Shown here piece by piece: positions 45,256-54,201 of a stretch of 64,000 bases of DNA. The stretch lies in NCBI RefSeq assembly GCF_017068455.1, contig NZ_CP070608.1, forward strand, positions 3,701,488 to 3,765,487, in the 5' to 3' direction. The notes below the pieces were generated by a model. It was not told where the DNA came from and did no database searches. It saw nothing but the letters and a program-made list of their open reading frames with translations. The stretch is from Fulvivirga lutea. Lineage in GTDB: Bacteria > Bacteroidota > Bacteroidia > Cytophagales > Cyclobacteriaceae. The position numbers and the translations under genes were made by a program. How positions within the stretch are numbered: the first letter of the stretch is position 1; each line of letters opens with the position of its first letter.

Positions 45256-45927
45256 ATGAAAGAATACGCCATAATAGTAGCGGGTGGTAAAGGAACCCGA
45301 ATGAAGCAAACCATTTCAAAGCAATTTATTGAGCTTAATGGCCTTCCTATCTTAATGCATACCATTAATGCATTTAAGGCCTATTCAAATGATGTTGAAA
45401 TAATATTGGTGCTGCCCAAAGATGAAATAGCCATCTGGGAAGAACTGTGCAGAAAATTCGATTTCTCCACAGAAGTTACGGTAACAACGGGTGGTGATTC
45501 CAGATTTCAATCCGTGAAAAATGGTTTAAACATAATTTCAGAGGAAAAAGGCCTGGTGGCAATTCATGATGGCGTAAGACCTTTGGTGGGTAAAGATATC
45601 ATCGGTGCCTCGTATAGGCTGGCAGCGGTACACCAAAGTGCTGTAGCAGCAGTTCGACTAAAAGAATCTATCCGAATTACTGATCAGGATACTACAAAGG
45701 CCGTTGACCGTTCTGACTTTAGGATGATTCAAACGCCACAGACATTTGATTTGGCTTTGATAAAAAAGGCCTATGAAATTAAGGAAGAACCAAGTTTAAC
45801 GGATGATGCGAGTGTAGCTGAGCGAAGTGGTCATAAGATATCGCTTTTTGAAGGCAGTTATTCGAATATTAAGATTACCACACCCGAGGATTTGATTATT
45901 GCCGAAGCACTAATCAATAACAAATAA
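45256..45927 (+). CDS. ispD: 2-C-methyl-D-erythritol 4-phosphate cytidylyltransferase
   Basis: A 223-residue nucleotidyltransferase of the MEP isoprenoid pathway, making CDP-methylerythritol. The CTP-binding motif is IIVAGGKGTRMKQTISKQF (residues 6-24), and VAIHDGVRPLV (near 100), AAVRLKESIRI and TDDASVAERSG (near 181) are family signatures. Length is typical. A terminator follows. Confidence 0.95.
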   Translation: MKEYAIIVAGGKGTRMKQTISKQFIELNGLPILMHTINAFKAYSNDVEIILVLPKDEIAIWEELCRKFDFSTEVTVTTGGDSRFQSVKNGLNIISEEKGLVAIHDGVRPLVGKDIIGASYRLAAVHQSAVAAVRLKESIRITDQDTTKAVDRSDFRMIQTPQTFDLALIKKAYEIKEEPSLTDDASVAERSGHKISLFEGSYSNIKITTPEDLIIAEALINNK

Positions 45928-45928
45928 A

Positions 45929-45955
45929 AAAAGCTGTCGGTAAATGACAGCTTCT
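45929..45955. terminator. Intrinsic terminator after ispD
   Basis: AAAGCTGTC, loop GGTAAAT, GACAGCTTCTT is a hairpin with flanking A and T bases. It lies between ispD and the convergent DUF2795 gene and may serve both. Confidence 0.8.
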
Positions 45956-45965
45956 TCAATTTCTT

Positions 45966-46187
45966 TTAGTATTCATCTTCATTGAAGAAGAAATCCTCTT
46001 TAGTAGGATAATCCGGCCAAATCTCCTCTATATTTTCAAATGGTTGCCCATCATCTTCTAATTCCTGCAAGTTTTCAACCACTTCCAAAGGAGCTCCTGT
46101 ACGAATTGAGTAGTCTATCAATTCATCTTTTGTGGCTGGCCATGGTGCATCTTCAAGGTACGATGCTAATTCTAGTGTCCAATACAT
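45966..46187 (-). CDS. DUF2795 family protein
   Basis: A 73-residue acidic protein with WTLELASYLEDAPWPATKDELIDY, a typical DUF2795 pattern (a possible nucleic-acid or protein-binding helical domain), and a strongly acidic C-terminus. Widespread in Bacteroidota; function unknown. A good purine-rich ribosome-binding site (GGAGGA) lies upstream of the start, in line with a highly expressed small protein. Confidence 0.85.
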   Translation of the reverse strand: MYWTLELASYLEDAPWPATKDELIDYSIRTGAPLEVVENLQELEDDGQPFENIEEIWPDYPTKEDFFFNEDEY

Positions 46188-46416
46188 AGTTTAATCCTCC
46201 TGATTAAAGCCTTTAAAATTTTTTGCAAAAGTAAAATTTTAAAGGACAATTCAAACTTTATATCAATTTATTTCAATCGTCACGCTTTCGCCTATTTGTC
46301 AGACCAACGTTTGACCTTTTCTAAAAGTTTAATATAATTAGTTTTTTTTCTTATCAAATATATTCGCCACATAATTCATGCATTGTTATTCAAAACGATA
46401 AATTTGTTTTCAATTA

Positions 46417-46517
46417 TCGTCATTACGAGCCTGATCGTTTCAGGCGAAGTAATCTCATTTTTTGTAAGATTGCCGCTTCGCACGATTACATCGAGCTCAT
46501 CGCAATGACGAAAAAAA
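46417..46517. repeat. REP-like palindrome (TCGTCATTACGAG ... CGCAATGACGA)
   Basis: The ends CGTCATTACGAG and CTCATCGCAATGACG pair, as do inner arms GAAGTAATCT and AGATTGCCGCTTCGC. This matches a class of intergenic palindromes (CGTCATTGCGAGG...CAATGACG) seen in many genomes. It lies just upstream of ettA. Confidence 0.65.
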
Positions 46518-46532
46518 TAAAGAAATAAACCC

Positions 46533-48212
46533 ATGAGTGACGAAAAAATAATTTTCTCCATGGCGGGAGTTAGCAAAGTCTATCCGCCTAATAAACAAGT
46601 ACTTAAGAATATTTACCTCTCTTTTTTCTATGGAGCCAAAATTGGTGTTTTGGGTCTGAATGGTTCCGGTAAATCTTCATTACTAAGAATCATTGCAGGT
46701 ATAGACAAAGAATATCAGGGCGAGGTGGTTTTTGATGGCTCTTTTACTGTTGGGCTGTTGGAGCAAGAACCACAGTTAGATAAGTCTAAAACTGTAAAAG
46801 AAGTAGTAGAAGAAGGTGCCGCTAAGACAGTGGCTTTATTGAAGGAGTTCGAAGAAATCAATGAGAAATTTGCTGATCCTGACATTTTAGAGAACCCGGA
46901 TAAAATGGAAAAGCTCATTGAAAGGCAGGGAGAAGTGCAGGAAAAGCTGGACCAATTAAATGCCTGGGAACTCGATAGTAAGTTGGAACGGGCTATGGAT
47001 GCGCTAAGAACCCCTCCGGGAGATGCGAAGATTGAACACCTATCTGGTGGTGAGAAGAGAAGAGTAGCACTTTGCCGATTATTACTTCAGGAACCGGATG
47101 TTTTATTACTGGATGAGCCTACCAACCACCTGGATGCCGAATCAGTGCACTGGTTAGAGCAGCATTTAAGGCAGTATGAAGGAACAGTAATAGCCGTAAC
47201 TCACGATCGTTACTTTCTTGATAATGTGGCAGGTTGGATATTAGAGTTAGACAGAGGTGAAGGTATTCCATGGAAAGGGAATTATTCTTCATGGTTGGAT
47301 CAAAAACAAAAACGATTATCTCAGGAAGAGAAAACTGAATCCAAAAGACAAAAGACGCTTGCTCGTGAGCTGGAATGGGCACGAATGTCGCCAAAAGGCA
47401 GACATGCCAAAGCTAAAGCGCGTTTAAGTGCTTATGATAAGTTATTAAGCCAAGAAACGAAAGAACGCGAAGAAAAACTAGAGCTATTCATACCACCAGG
47501 CCCACGATTAGGAGATAAAGTGATTGAAGCTCACGGTGTTGCCAAAGGTTTTGGCGATAAGCTTCTATATGAAAACCTTGAATTCTCTTTACCTAAAGCC
47601 GGTATTGTAGGAATCATCGGCCCTAATGGTGCGGGTAAAACTACATTGTTTAAAATGATTACCGGACAGCTAGAACCTGATGCTGGAACGTTTGAAGTAG
47701 GCCCTACTGTGGAGACTGCTTATGTAGATCAGGAGCATGACGATTTAAACCCTGAACATACTGTTTGGGAGGCCATTACCGGAGGAAATGAATTGATTGA
47801 AATGGGCGGTAAGCAAATTAATAGCCGTGCGTATGTGAGCAAATTCAATTTCAATGGTTCCGATCAACAGAAAAAAGTAAAAGAACTTTCTGGTGGTATG
47901 CGTAACCGTGTGCACCTGGCCATTGCATTGAAACAAGGTGCTAACCTGCTGCTATTAGATGAGCCTACTAACGATTTGGACGTAAACACATTGCGAGCGC
48001 TGGAAGAAGCACTAGAGAATTTTGGAGGTTGTGCGGTAATCATATCCCACGACAGATGGTTCTTAGACAGAGTTTGTACACACATACTAGCCTTTGAAGG
48101 TAACTCGCAAGCGTATTGGTTCGATGGTAACTTCACTGAATACGAGGAGAACAGAAAGCAGCGATTGGGTGACGAAGGACCTAAAAGAATCAGGTATAAG
48201 AAACTTGCCTAG
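46533..48212 (+). CDS. ettA: Energy-dependent translational throttle protein EttA (ABC-F)
   Basis: A 559-residue ABC-F ATPase with two nucleotide-binding domains. First domain: Walker A GLNGSGKSS (near 43), LSGGEKRRVALCRLL (near 166), LLDEPTNHLD; second: GPNGAGKTT (near 361), LSGGMRNRVHLAIAL, LLDEPTNDLDV. The linker arm between LERA... and the AKAKARLSAYDKLLSQE tether fits EttA, which senses the ATP/ADP ratio at the ribosome E site. The length matches the family. Confidence 0.95.
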   Translation: MSDEKIIFSMAGVSKVYPPNKQVLKNIYLSFFYGAKIGVLGLNGSGKSSLLRIIAGIDKEYQGEVVFDGSFTVGLLEQEPQLDKSKTVKEVVEEGAAKTVALLKEFEEINEKFADPDILENPDKMEKLIERQGEVQEKLDQLNAWELDSKLERAMDALRTPPGDAKIEHLSGGEKRRVALCRLLLQEPDVLLLDEPTNHLDAESVHWLEQHLRQYEGTVIAVTHDRYFLDNVAGWILELDRGEGIPWKGNYSSWLDQKQKRLSQEEKTESKRQKTLARELEWARMSPKGRHAKAKARLSAYDKLLSQETKEREEKLELFIPPGPRLGDKVIEAHGVAKGFGDKLLYENLEFSLPKAGIVGIIGPNGAGKTTLFKMITGQLEPDAGTFEVGPTVETAYVDQEHDDLNPEHTVWEAITGGNELIEMGGKQINSRAYVSKFNFNGSDQQKKVKELSGGMRNRVHLAIALKQGANLLLLDEPTNDLDVNTLRALEEALENFGGCAVIISHDRWFLDRVCTHILAFEGNSQAYWFDGNFTEYEENRKQRLGDEGPKRIRYKKLA

Positions 48213-48221
48213 TTCACTTTT

Positions 48222-50117
48222 ATGTGCGGAATAACAGGGATTTACGCCTTTAATATGATTGGCCGCGTAAGCATGATCAACGTGGCCAATGCTACTGCCG
48301 CACTTGAAAAACGGGGCCCTGACTTTCAGGATATTTATAATGATAATACTGTGGCACTGGGCCATAGAAGATTATCGATCATAGACCCGACTCCGGAAGG
48401 TCACCAGCCCTTGTGGGATATGGGCAAACGCTATGGAATTATATTCAATGGCGAAATTTATAATTACCGAGAGCTTAAGAAAGAGCTTTTGGCGCAAGGC
48501 ATGCAGTTTCAGTCAGAAACTGATACCGAAGTTTTACTTAATCTTTACATAAATGAAGGTAAGGCATGCCTGAATAAACTCAATGGCTTTTTTGCTTTCG
48601 CGATATTCGATTATCAGGAAAAGAGCCTTTTTATCGCTCGTGATAGAATGGGCATAAAGCCACTCTATTATTTGTTGGATGATGATCGCTTACTTTTCGC
48701 TTCGGAAATGAAGTCGATAATGGAATACGGTATTACTAAGGAACTGGACTTCACAGCCCTGCATACTTACCTGCAGCTCAATTACATTCCTGCTCCGAAA
48801 ACGATATTCAAGCATGTAAAAAAGTTGCTTCCGGGTAATTACATCGAAGTAAAGAATGGAGAAGTTACCATTGAGCCTTACTATACCATCCCTTATGATC
48901 GCTCAAAAACAACTGAACTGAATTACGAAGAGCAGAAAAAGAAGCTGGCTGAATTGCTGGAAAGTTCTGTTCAGAAACGATTGGTGGCCGATGTGCCTCT
49001 GGGCTCTTTTCTCAGTGGCGGGGTAGACTCATCAGTTATTGCTGCGTTGGCTAAAAGGCATAAAGATGATCTACATACCTTTTCAATAGGGTTTCAAGAT
49101 GAGAAGTTCTTCGATGAAACAGAATATGCCCGATCGGTAGCTAAAAAGATAGGAACTGATCACACCGTATTTTCGCTTACCAATGATGATTTATACAAGC
49201 ATGTGCATTCCATTTTGGATTATATCGATGAGCCATTTGCTGACTCTTCGGCCATTGCGGTGTATATATTATCTCAAGAGACAAGAAAACATGCCACCGT
49301 TGCCTTGAGTGGCGATGGTGCCGATGAACTCTTTGCCGGCTATAATAAGCATGCGGCATTCCACCGAATTTTGGAAGGTGGAAGTGCAGCCAATATGGTG
49401 GGTGCTTTACAACCGCTATGGTATTTGCTGCCAAAATCAAGAAACAGCAGCATTACAAACACATTCAGGCAACTGCACCGCTTTAGCAAGGGCATGAAAA
49501 TGACACCAAAAGAACGTTACTGGACGTGGGCAGGGTTTGTGAATGAATCTAATGCGATGAAGTTGTTGAGCGATGGGTCTAAAAACAAGCTAGATCAACA
49601 GCAGTATACTGATTTTAAATCTGAGCTGCTCAAGCATATTCCCGACAAGGAAACCATTAATGACTTGCTCTATACTGATATGCAGTTGGTGCTGCCCGAT
49701 GACATGCTCACCAAAGTGGATAGAATGAGTATGGCCAATGCGTTAGAAGTGCGTGTGCCATTTTTGGATCATGAGCTGGTAGAATTTGCGTTTCAGCTGC
49801 CTGTAGATTCTAAAATTAATGGCTCCATTAGAAAACGAATTGTGCAGGATACCTTTCGGGATATATTGCCTGAAGAATTGTATAACCGCCCGAAGAAGGG
49901 GTTTGAAGTGCCTTTACTCAAGTGGTTTAGAAAAGAAATGCGCCATACGATTGAGAATGAACTCCTCTCCGACTCTTTTGTAGCAGAACAAGGAATTTTT
50001 GATGTTCGCACCACGCGGCAGCTTAAAAAGAAGCTATTTTCTTCCAACCCCGGAGATGTGCATGCTCAAATTTGGGGGTTAATTGTTTTCCAGCATTGGT
50101 GGAAGAAGTATTGCTAA
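48222..50117 (+). CDS. asnB: Asparagine synthetase (glutamine-hydrolysing)
   Basis: A 631-residue enzyme with an N-terminal glutaminase domain (nucleophile Cys2 in MCGITGIYAF; ALGHRRLSIID; FNGEIYNYREL) and a C-terminal synthetase domain with the PP-loop motif FLSGGVDSSVIAAL (near 264) and ALSGDGADELFAGY (near 362). It makes asparagine from aspartate, glutamine and ATP. The last 40 residues contain the typical KGFEVPLLKWFR. Confidence 0.95.
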   Translation: MCGITGIYAFNMIGRVSMINVANATAALEKRGPDFQDIYNDNTVALGHRRLSIIDPTPEGHQPLWDMGKRYGIIFNGEIYNYRELKKELLAQGMQFQSETDTEVLLNLYINEGKACLNKLNGFFAFAIFDYQEKSLFIARDRMGIKPLYYLLDDDRLLFASEMKSIMEYGITKELDFTALHTYLQLNYIPAPKTIFKHVKKLLPGNYIEVKNGEVTIEPYYTIPYDRSKTTELNYEEQKKKLAELLESSVQKRLVADVPLGSFLSGGVDSSVIAALAKRHKDDLHTFSIGFQDEKFFDETEYARSVAKKIGTDHTVFSLTNDDLYKHVHSILDYIDEPFADSSAIAVYILSQETRKHATVALSGDGADELFAGYNKHAAFHRILEGGSAANMVGALQPLWYLLPKSRNSSITNTFRQLHRFSKGMKMTPKERYWTWAGFVNESNAMKLLSDGSKNKLDQQQYTDFKSELLKHIPDKETINDLLYTDMQLVLPDDMLTKVDRMSMANALEVRVPFLDHELVEFAFQLPVDSKINGSIRKRIVQDTFRDILPEELYNRPKKGFEVPLLKWFRKEMRHTIENELLSDSFVAEQGIFDVRTTRQLKKKLFSSNPGDVHAQIWGLIVFQHWWKKYC

Positions 50118-50130
50118 TCGTTAAAAGGTC

Positions 50131-50505
50131 TTAGCTCTTTTCCATATAATCTTGATGATGTACCAATAAGTACTTATCTAAGCCATTTTCAGAAGTAGAT
50201 AAAAATCCATATTCGTAACAAAACAGATACACCTGACCTTTTTTGTTTTTCCAATAATGTGTGAAATAGTTAGGGTTGAAACCTTCTTCCAGCATTACTG
50301 ACTTTCTTACCATTACCTTACCACCCTTGTTATATTCTTTAAGGATTCGTCTGTTCTGTTTCAGTATTTTATCAATAGTCAAATATCGACTGTCTTCTTT
50401 TTCTTTGTTTTTTTCATAGTGAAATGATGTTTTGCAATACGAACTGCAAAATTTTTTATCTACCCGGCCGGTAAATTCTTTGCCACACGATGGACATGTC
50501 CTCAT
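50131..50505 (-). CDS. Zinc-ribbon protein next to the recombinase
   Basis: A 124-residue protein starting MRTCPSCGKEFTGRVDKKFCSSYCKTSFHY, a C4-type zinc ribbon (CxxC at 4-7 and CxxxC at 20-24), then a basic helical middle and a winged-helix-like part (VMVRKSVMLEEGFNPNYFTHYW). Similar small proteins occur in many Bacteroidota without assigned function. It is divergent from the recombinase gene across 81 bases with two direct repeats, so it may regulate that gene; this is inference. Confidence 0.7.
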   Translation of the reverse strand: MRTCPSCGKEFTGRVDKKFCSSYCKTSFHYEKNKEKEDSRYLTIDKILKQNRRILKEYNKGGKVMVRKSVMLEEGFNPNYFTHYWKNKKGQVYLFCYEYGFLSTSENGLDKYLLVHHQDYMEKS

Positions 50506-50508
50506 AAC

Positions 50509-50551
50509 CGTTTATTTATACGTCTAAAAAACGTTTAATTATACGACTAAA
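50509..50551. promoter_or_regulatory. Two 20-bp direct repeats between the zinc-ribbon and recombinase genes
   Basis: CGTTTATTTATACGTCTAAA (50509-50528) and CGTTTAATTATACGACTAAA (50532-50551) differ at two positions and are spaced by 23 bases, roughly two DNA turns. They lie between the two divergent genes and could be operators for a repressor or arm-binding sites of the recombinase. Confidence 0.65.
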
Positions 50552-50586
50552 TTTTGACATAGCACTATATTTCTGGTAGTTGCAGT

Positions 50587-51732
50587 ATGATATCTATCAA
50601 CAGACGCATTTCACTCAGGCACCTAATTATTAATGAACAGCGACAAATAGGTATTAAATTCTATCCTGACAAGGTAATTCAGAGCCTTTTAAAAAGTATG
50701 GATGGGATTAAATGGAGTAATCGCTTTGGAATGACCTATTTACCCAATACGAAAACGAACCTGAACAAAATTTATCAAACGTTTAAGGGTGTGGCGACTA
50801 TAGATGCCCGTTATTTTTACATTAACAAACCTTTACACCACCCTGTTGATGAAAGATACAGGTATACATATAAAGGGCAAAAGGAAGCATATACGCCTGG
50901 TTACAGAACCTGTCCGATAGAATTTTTACAAAAGTTAGAGCTTAAAAAATATAGCGATAGCACTGCCAGAGTATATACTACACTTTTTGAAGGTTTTATG
51001 AATCATTTTCCTGATAAACAATTAATTGAGCTTGGTGAAGATGAGATAAGGGCCTATCTGTCTTACCAGGTAAAGCTTGGCCGATCTGACTCTATGCTCA
51101 ACCAGATTATTAATAGTATTAAGTTTTACTATGAAGTTGTGTTAGGCATGCCCAATAGGTTTTACGAAATAGAGCGGCCAATGAAGCGTGAAAAAATACC
51201 CGAAGTATTATCAAAAGAAGAAGTTCAAAGAATATTGAATTGTACACATAATCTGAAACATAAGTGTGTTTTAAGCACTATATATTCTGCCGGCCTAAGA
51301 ATTAGTGAACTAATAAACCTAAAGGTAAAAGATATTGATAGCTCTCGCATGATGTTACGTATTGAGGGTGCCAAAGGTGGTAAGGACAGATATTCACTAT
51401 TAAGCAAAAAAGTATTGGAGGAATTACGGGCCTATTATAAGGAGTATAAGCCTAAAATATACCTTTTTGAAGGACAAAATGGCGATCAGTATTCTCCTAC
51501 ATCTATACGAAAAGTGTTGAAACGGTCTTGCACGAAGGCAGGAATACGAAAAGATGTAAAGCCGCATACCTTAAGGCATTCTTTTGCTACGCATTTATTA
51601 GAACAGGGCACAGATTTACGAAGTATACAAATTTTATTGGGGCATAACAGCTTAAAAACCACGGAGATATATACGCACGTAGCTAACACGGCTATGAACA
51701 CGATAAAAAATCCATTAGATTCGTCCCATTAA
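50587..51732 (+). CDS. Tyrosine recombinase heading the cassette array (non-IntI)
   Basis: A 381-residue site-specific recombinase. The first ~105 residues are an extra N-terminal domain seen in Bacteroidota integrases. A SAM-like core-binding domain follows (about 110-200) and then the catalytic domain: Arg238 (SAGLRISEL), Lys263 (GAKGGKDR), His327 and Arg330 (PHTLRHSFA), His353 (LLGHNS) and nucleophile Tyr362 (EIYTHV), all present. The Arg-to-HxxR distance is 89 residues, as in XerC/XerD (about 96) and not as in IntI1 (about 131), so the IntI-specific alpha-I2 insert is missing. The C-terminal IKNPLD resembles the IntI ending. The stop codon is the start of the attI-like site. Confidence 0.92.
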   Translation: MISINRRISLRHLIINEQRQIGIKFYPDKVIQSLLKSMDGIKWSNRFGMTYLPNTKTNLNKIYQTFKGVATIDARYFYINKPLHHPVDERYRYTYKGQKEAYTPGYRTCPIEFLQKLELKKYSDSTARVYTTLFEGFMNHFPDKQLIELGEDEIRAYLSYQVKLGRSDSMLNQIINSIKFYYEVVLGMPNRFYEIERPMKREKIPEVLSKEEVQRILNCTHNLKHKCVLSTIYSAGLRISELINLKVKDIDSSRMMLRIEGAKGGKDRYSLLSKKVLEELRAYYKEYKPKIYLFEGQNGDQYSPTSIRKVLKRSCTKAGIRKDVKPHTLRHSFATHLLEQGTDLRSIQILLGHNSLKTTEIYTHVANTAMNTIKNPLDSSH

Positions 51733-51773
51733 TAAAATATAACAGCACCTTTTGTTCCTGTTACACGGGTGTT
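51730..51773 (+). other. attI-like site at the recombinase stop codon
   Basis: TAATAAAATATAACAGCACC, then TTTTGTTCCTGTTACACGGG and TGTTACC. It contains AACA and a GTT (51771-51773) core but only a weak short palindrome, unlike the attC sites. The first bases are the recombinase stop codon. The first cassette begins in GTTACCAGC, which complements GCTGGTAAC at 52450. Confidence 0.75.
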
Positions 51774-51792
51774 ACCAGCAATGTACGTAAGA

Positions 51793-52449
51793 ATGAAATT
51801 TGCACTTAATTTAATACTCTTCATTTCAACTTACAGCCTTTTTGCTCAATCTCAACTAGTGGTTGAGGGCTTTGTTCAATCATCTGGACTTCCTGAAAGT
51901 TTTAAAGAAAAACTACACCTTAATTATTCTGAATTCATTTTAACTGATACTGAAAATAGATATTTACTAGAGTCTGCCAAGGTATCAAGGGATAGTTGGG
52001 GTAAGTACGTAAGGATTTATGGACAACTTTTACCAAATAATGAATGGGCATTTGATTCAGAAGTTCTAACTATTGATAGTTTGGAAATAATCTCATATCA
52101 AGAAAGAAATACTGATAGAAAACCACTTATTGAATCAATAATGTATGGGAGTTTTCCTGATCATGATCCTATCAAAATGAAGGGCCAAATTGTGAGAAAT
52201 AAACGCCCAGCTCCAGACATTAAGTATGACTATTTACTAATTACCAAAGAACCAGTTACGTATAACAACCCTCCTAGTGGTGAAGAATTTATTTTAATTT
52301 ATGAGTTTCCTTTGACTTGGTTAGATATTGATATGATTAACCATTTTGAGCATTTTATTAAAGAGGAAATAGAAATCGAATTGTTGGGTTATTTAGGAAG
52401 TGGCTATGGTGAAAATTTGGTTTTTACCACTCTGGAAATTAATAACTAA
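51793..52449 (+). CDS. Cassette 1: exported hypothetical protein
   Basis: The open frame extends upstream to a GTG inside the recombination site (51769), but ATG 51793 is the likely start because it begins a clear signal peptide (MKFALNLILFISTYSLFAQS). The mature part, ~198 residues, is beta-rich and without known domain. The stop TAA lies at the border of the following attC. It is the first cassette and so the best placed for transcription from the recombinase side. Confidence 0.75.
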   Translation: MKFALNLILFISTYSLFAQSQLVVEGFVQSSGLPESFKEKLHLNYSEFILTDTENRYLLESAKVSRDSWGKYVRIYGQLLPNNEWAFDSEVLTIDSLEIISYQERNTDRKPLIESIMYGSFPDHDPIKMKGQIVRNKRPAPDIKYDYLLITKEPVTYNNPPSGEEFILIYEFPLTWLDIDMINHFEHFIKEEIEIELLGYLGSGYGENLVFTTLEINN

Positions 52450-52690
52450 GCTGGTAACATTCCGTAATAGCGCATTTGGACTTCACCGTGCTAAGCCCTA
52501 AATGCTTTGGTGCGGCTGGCCCGCACGTTTTGGGTTAGCATTTCACATCCACTTTCATCTCTTAACTTGTGGACGACCTACTGGAACGAAGTGTTTCAAT
52601 CTGCATTTTGTGGAACTAGGTTCTAAACCCAAATCGTGCTATGTTTATGCTTCGTAAAACAAGTAAACAAACGCGCCTTACAGGGGCGTT
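52450..52690 (+). other. attC 1 (241 bp, large family)
   Basis: Left core GCTGGTAAC (52450-52458) with CCGTAATAGCGC pairs with GCGCCTTACAGGGGCG and GTT (52688-52690). Inner arms GCACGTTTTGGGTTA and TAAACCCAAATCGTGC also pair. It is nearly the same as the sites at 56590 and 62944. Confidence 0.88.
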
Positions 52691-53104
52691 ATAGTTAATT
52701 TCTTCAGGTATTCTCTCCTCTCATTTTATAGGTTTTCATTAGTTGCTGGTTCTGAGCTAGTTTGATTTGAACGGATATCAGTCTCATAGTGCCAGTCTCT
52801 GTTTATTCGTGGTCACTTAGATTAGCCTGTATCTTCTCTGACGTTTCGGTAAGTGGTTATCTGCTATTGCACTACCCCTAATTCACACCCTCACGGCTCC
52901 CCTACATCTCCAGAAGTCCGAGGTGCAACTAGCCACTAGCCTTTCTCTGTTCTCGCCCACGCCACTCACGCACATGCCTCTTACACTGGCGGATCACTCC
53001 CGCACGGCCGCCCACGTGCTTTCTAGTCCGAAAGACTTGTGTTTCGCAGGCTTATCCACTGACCTGCAAGTAAGCCCTCGTGCGACTGAGCGGTAAAGGA
53101 AAAC
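52691..53104. other. Cassette 2: no protein-coding gene seen
   Basis: This 414-base interior between attC 1 and attC 2 has no open frame above 60 codons on either strand and a visibly higher C content than its neighbours. It starts with GTTATAGTTA (52688), which complements TAACTATAAC at 53105, so it is a true cassette. It could encode a small RNA, carry a promoter for later cassettes or be a decayed gene; none can be shown here. Confidence 0.7.
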
Positions 53105-53387
53105 TAACTATAACAAGGGCTATAAAACTATGCCTGTAAGTAGCTGTCTGCATTGGTTTGCAAAACTTGGTCCGCTACATCTGCCGGGTACGTTTCAAAA
53201 AAAACACGGCTGGAGGGCGGCCTGCCAGAATACCGGGGTGCGGGCGGGCATGAAGGGTGGAAGGATTATTCTGGCTTGATTTTTTGTTTCTTTTTCATCT
53301 AAGGAAAAAGAAAGATTGAACATAAAGGCAGATTTCGCTACTTTGGAGCTTTTAAGTCTGGTAAGGCACAGTTTCTAGCCAGGCGTT
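53105..53387 (+). other. attC 2 (283 bp)
   Basis: Left arm TAACTATAACAAGGGCTAT then AAAACTATGCC pairs with GGCACAGTTTCTAGCC and the core GGCGTT (53382-53387). Inside are two further perfect arms, GCCAGAATA / TATTCTGGC and TTTCTTTTTC / GAAAAAGAAA. Confidence 0.8.
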
Positions 53388-53433
53388 GGCGATCATTTCG
53401 GTACGATTAAACCTTTTAAACTGCAAATTCTGA

Positions 53434-53982
53434 TTGAGCAACTTTAAACACAGACTTACTGGACCGATTACCAAATCAGATTTTAAATATCGGAGGAATA
53501 TTATTCTAGCTCCCATTATTTTATTCTCTGTGCTTGCCTACTTTATGCTCTCCAACTCTAGCAAGACATTGGACGACCTAGCGGTTGCAAAGGGGAAATT
53601 AACATCCAAGGAGGTGATAAAACAGCAATACAGAGGCAATAACTACAGATACACTTTTGTATTTAAGCTTAATAGTACAAAACAGTATTTTGGAATATTT
53701 CTAGGCTCAGGAGAAAACGCAATTAGGGAAGGTGAGCATTGGAATCATAAATTCAAAATAGATGATAACTTGAAGGTACATTACGATAACAATCTCATTA
53801 CAGAACATGAAAATATAACTCGCCTCATTAGACAAATTGAAAAAAATGGACAGATTGTCTATCAGAGTGGTACGAAAGTCAAAAAAATAATTGGATTTGT
53901 GTTGATTGGAGTTGTGGTAATGTTTTTAGTCATGTTACTTTGGCTATCTAAGAGAGCTAAACTTTGGGTTTTTAGAAAATAA
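53434..53982 (+). CDS. Cassette 3: hypothetical membrane protein
   Basis: A 182-residue protein starting at TTG 53434 (no nearby ATG), with one membrane helix at about 23-42, a soluble domain of ~105 residues (with YRGNNYRYTFVFKL) and a second helix at about 149-172. The topology resembles DUF3592-type bacterial membrane proteins with an external beta domain, but this is uncertain. It is the only gene in its cassette. Confidence 0.65.
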   Translation: MSNFKHRLTGPITKSDFKYRRNIILAPIILFSVLAYFMLSNSSKTLDDLAVAKGKLTSKEVIKQQYRGNNYRYTFVFKLNSTKQYFGIFLGSGENAIREGEHWNHKFKIDDNLKVHYDNNLITEHENITRLIRQIEKNGQIVYQSGTKVKKIIGFVLIGVVVMFLVMLLWLSKRAKLWVFRK

Positions 53983-53985
53983 CGA

Positions 53986-54178
53986 ATCGCCAACATTCTG
54001 TATAAATCATGGCTGTTCAGTAGGTTATTGTTGCTTCAGTTCTTTGTAGAAGGCCCGACAATCCGCAGGATTGCCTTATTGGTGAAAATTAATTTAATAA
54101 GCCAATCCTGCGGATTGCCTCGGTAGTTAACTGAAATTTTTATACTTTTAATCAGCCACGAATTTATACAGTGGCGTT
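53986..54178 (+). other. attC 3 (193 bp)
   Basis: Left core ATCGCCAAC with TCTGTATAAATC and TGGCTG pairs with CAGCCACGAATTTATACAG and the core GGCGTT (54173-54178). Inner arms ACAATCCGCAGGATTGCC and CAATCCTGCGGATTG add a strong second hairpin. Confidence 0.9.
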
Positions 54179-54201
54179 AGCCACAATTCAGCGAAACGAA
54201 A

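Noticed and set aside
49177-49440. Minus-strand frames in asnB and ettA
   Set aside because: They are shadows of strongly supported genes and have improbable compositions.
50587-51732. Recombinase as chromosomal XerC or XerD
   Set aside because: Its N-terminal ~105-residue extension, location beside the array and IntI-like C-terminal end argue against a housekeeping Xer role.
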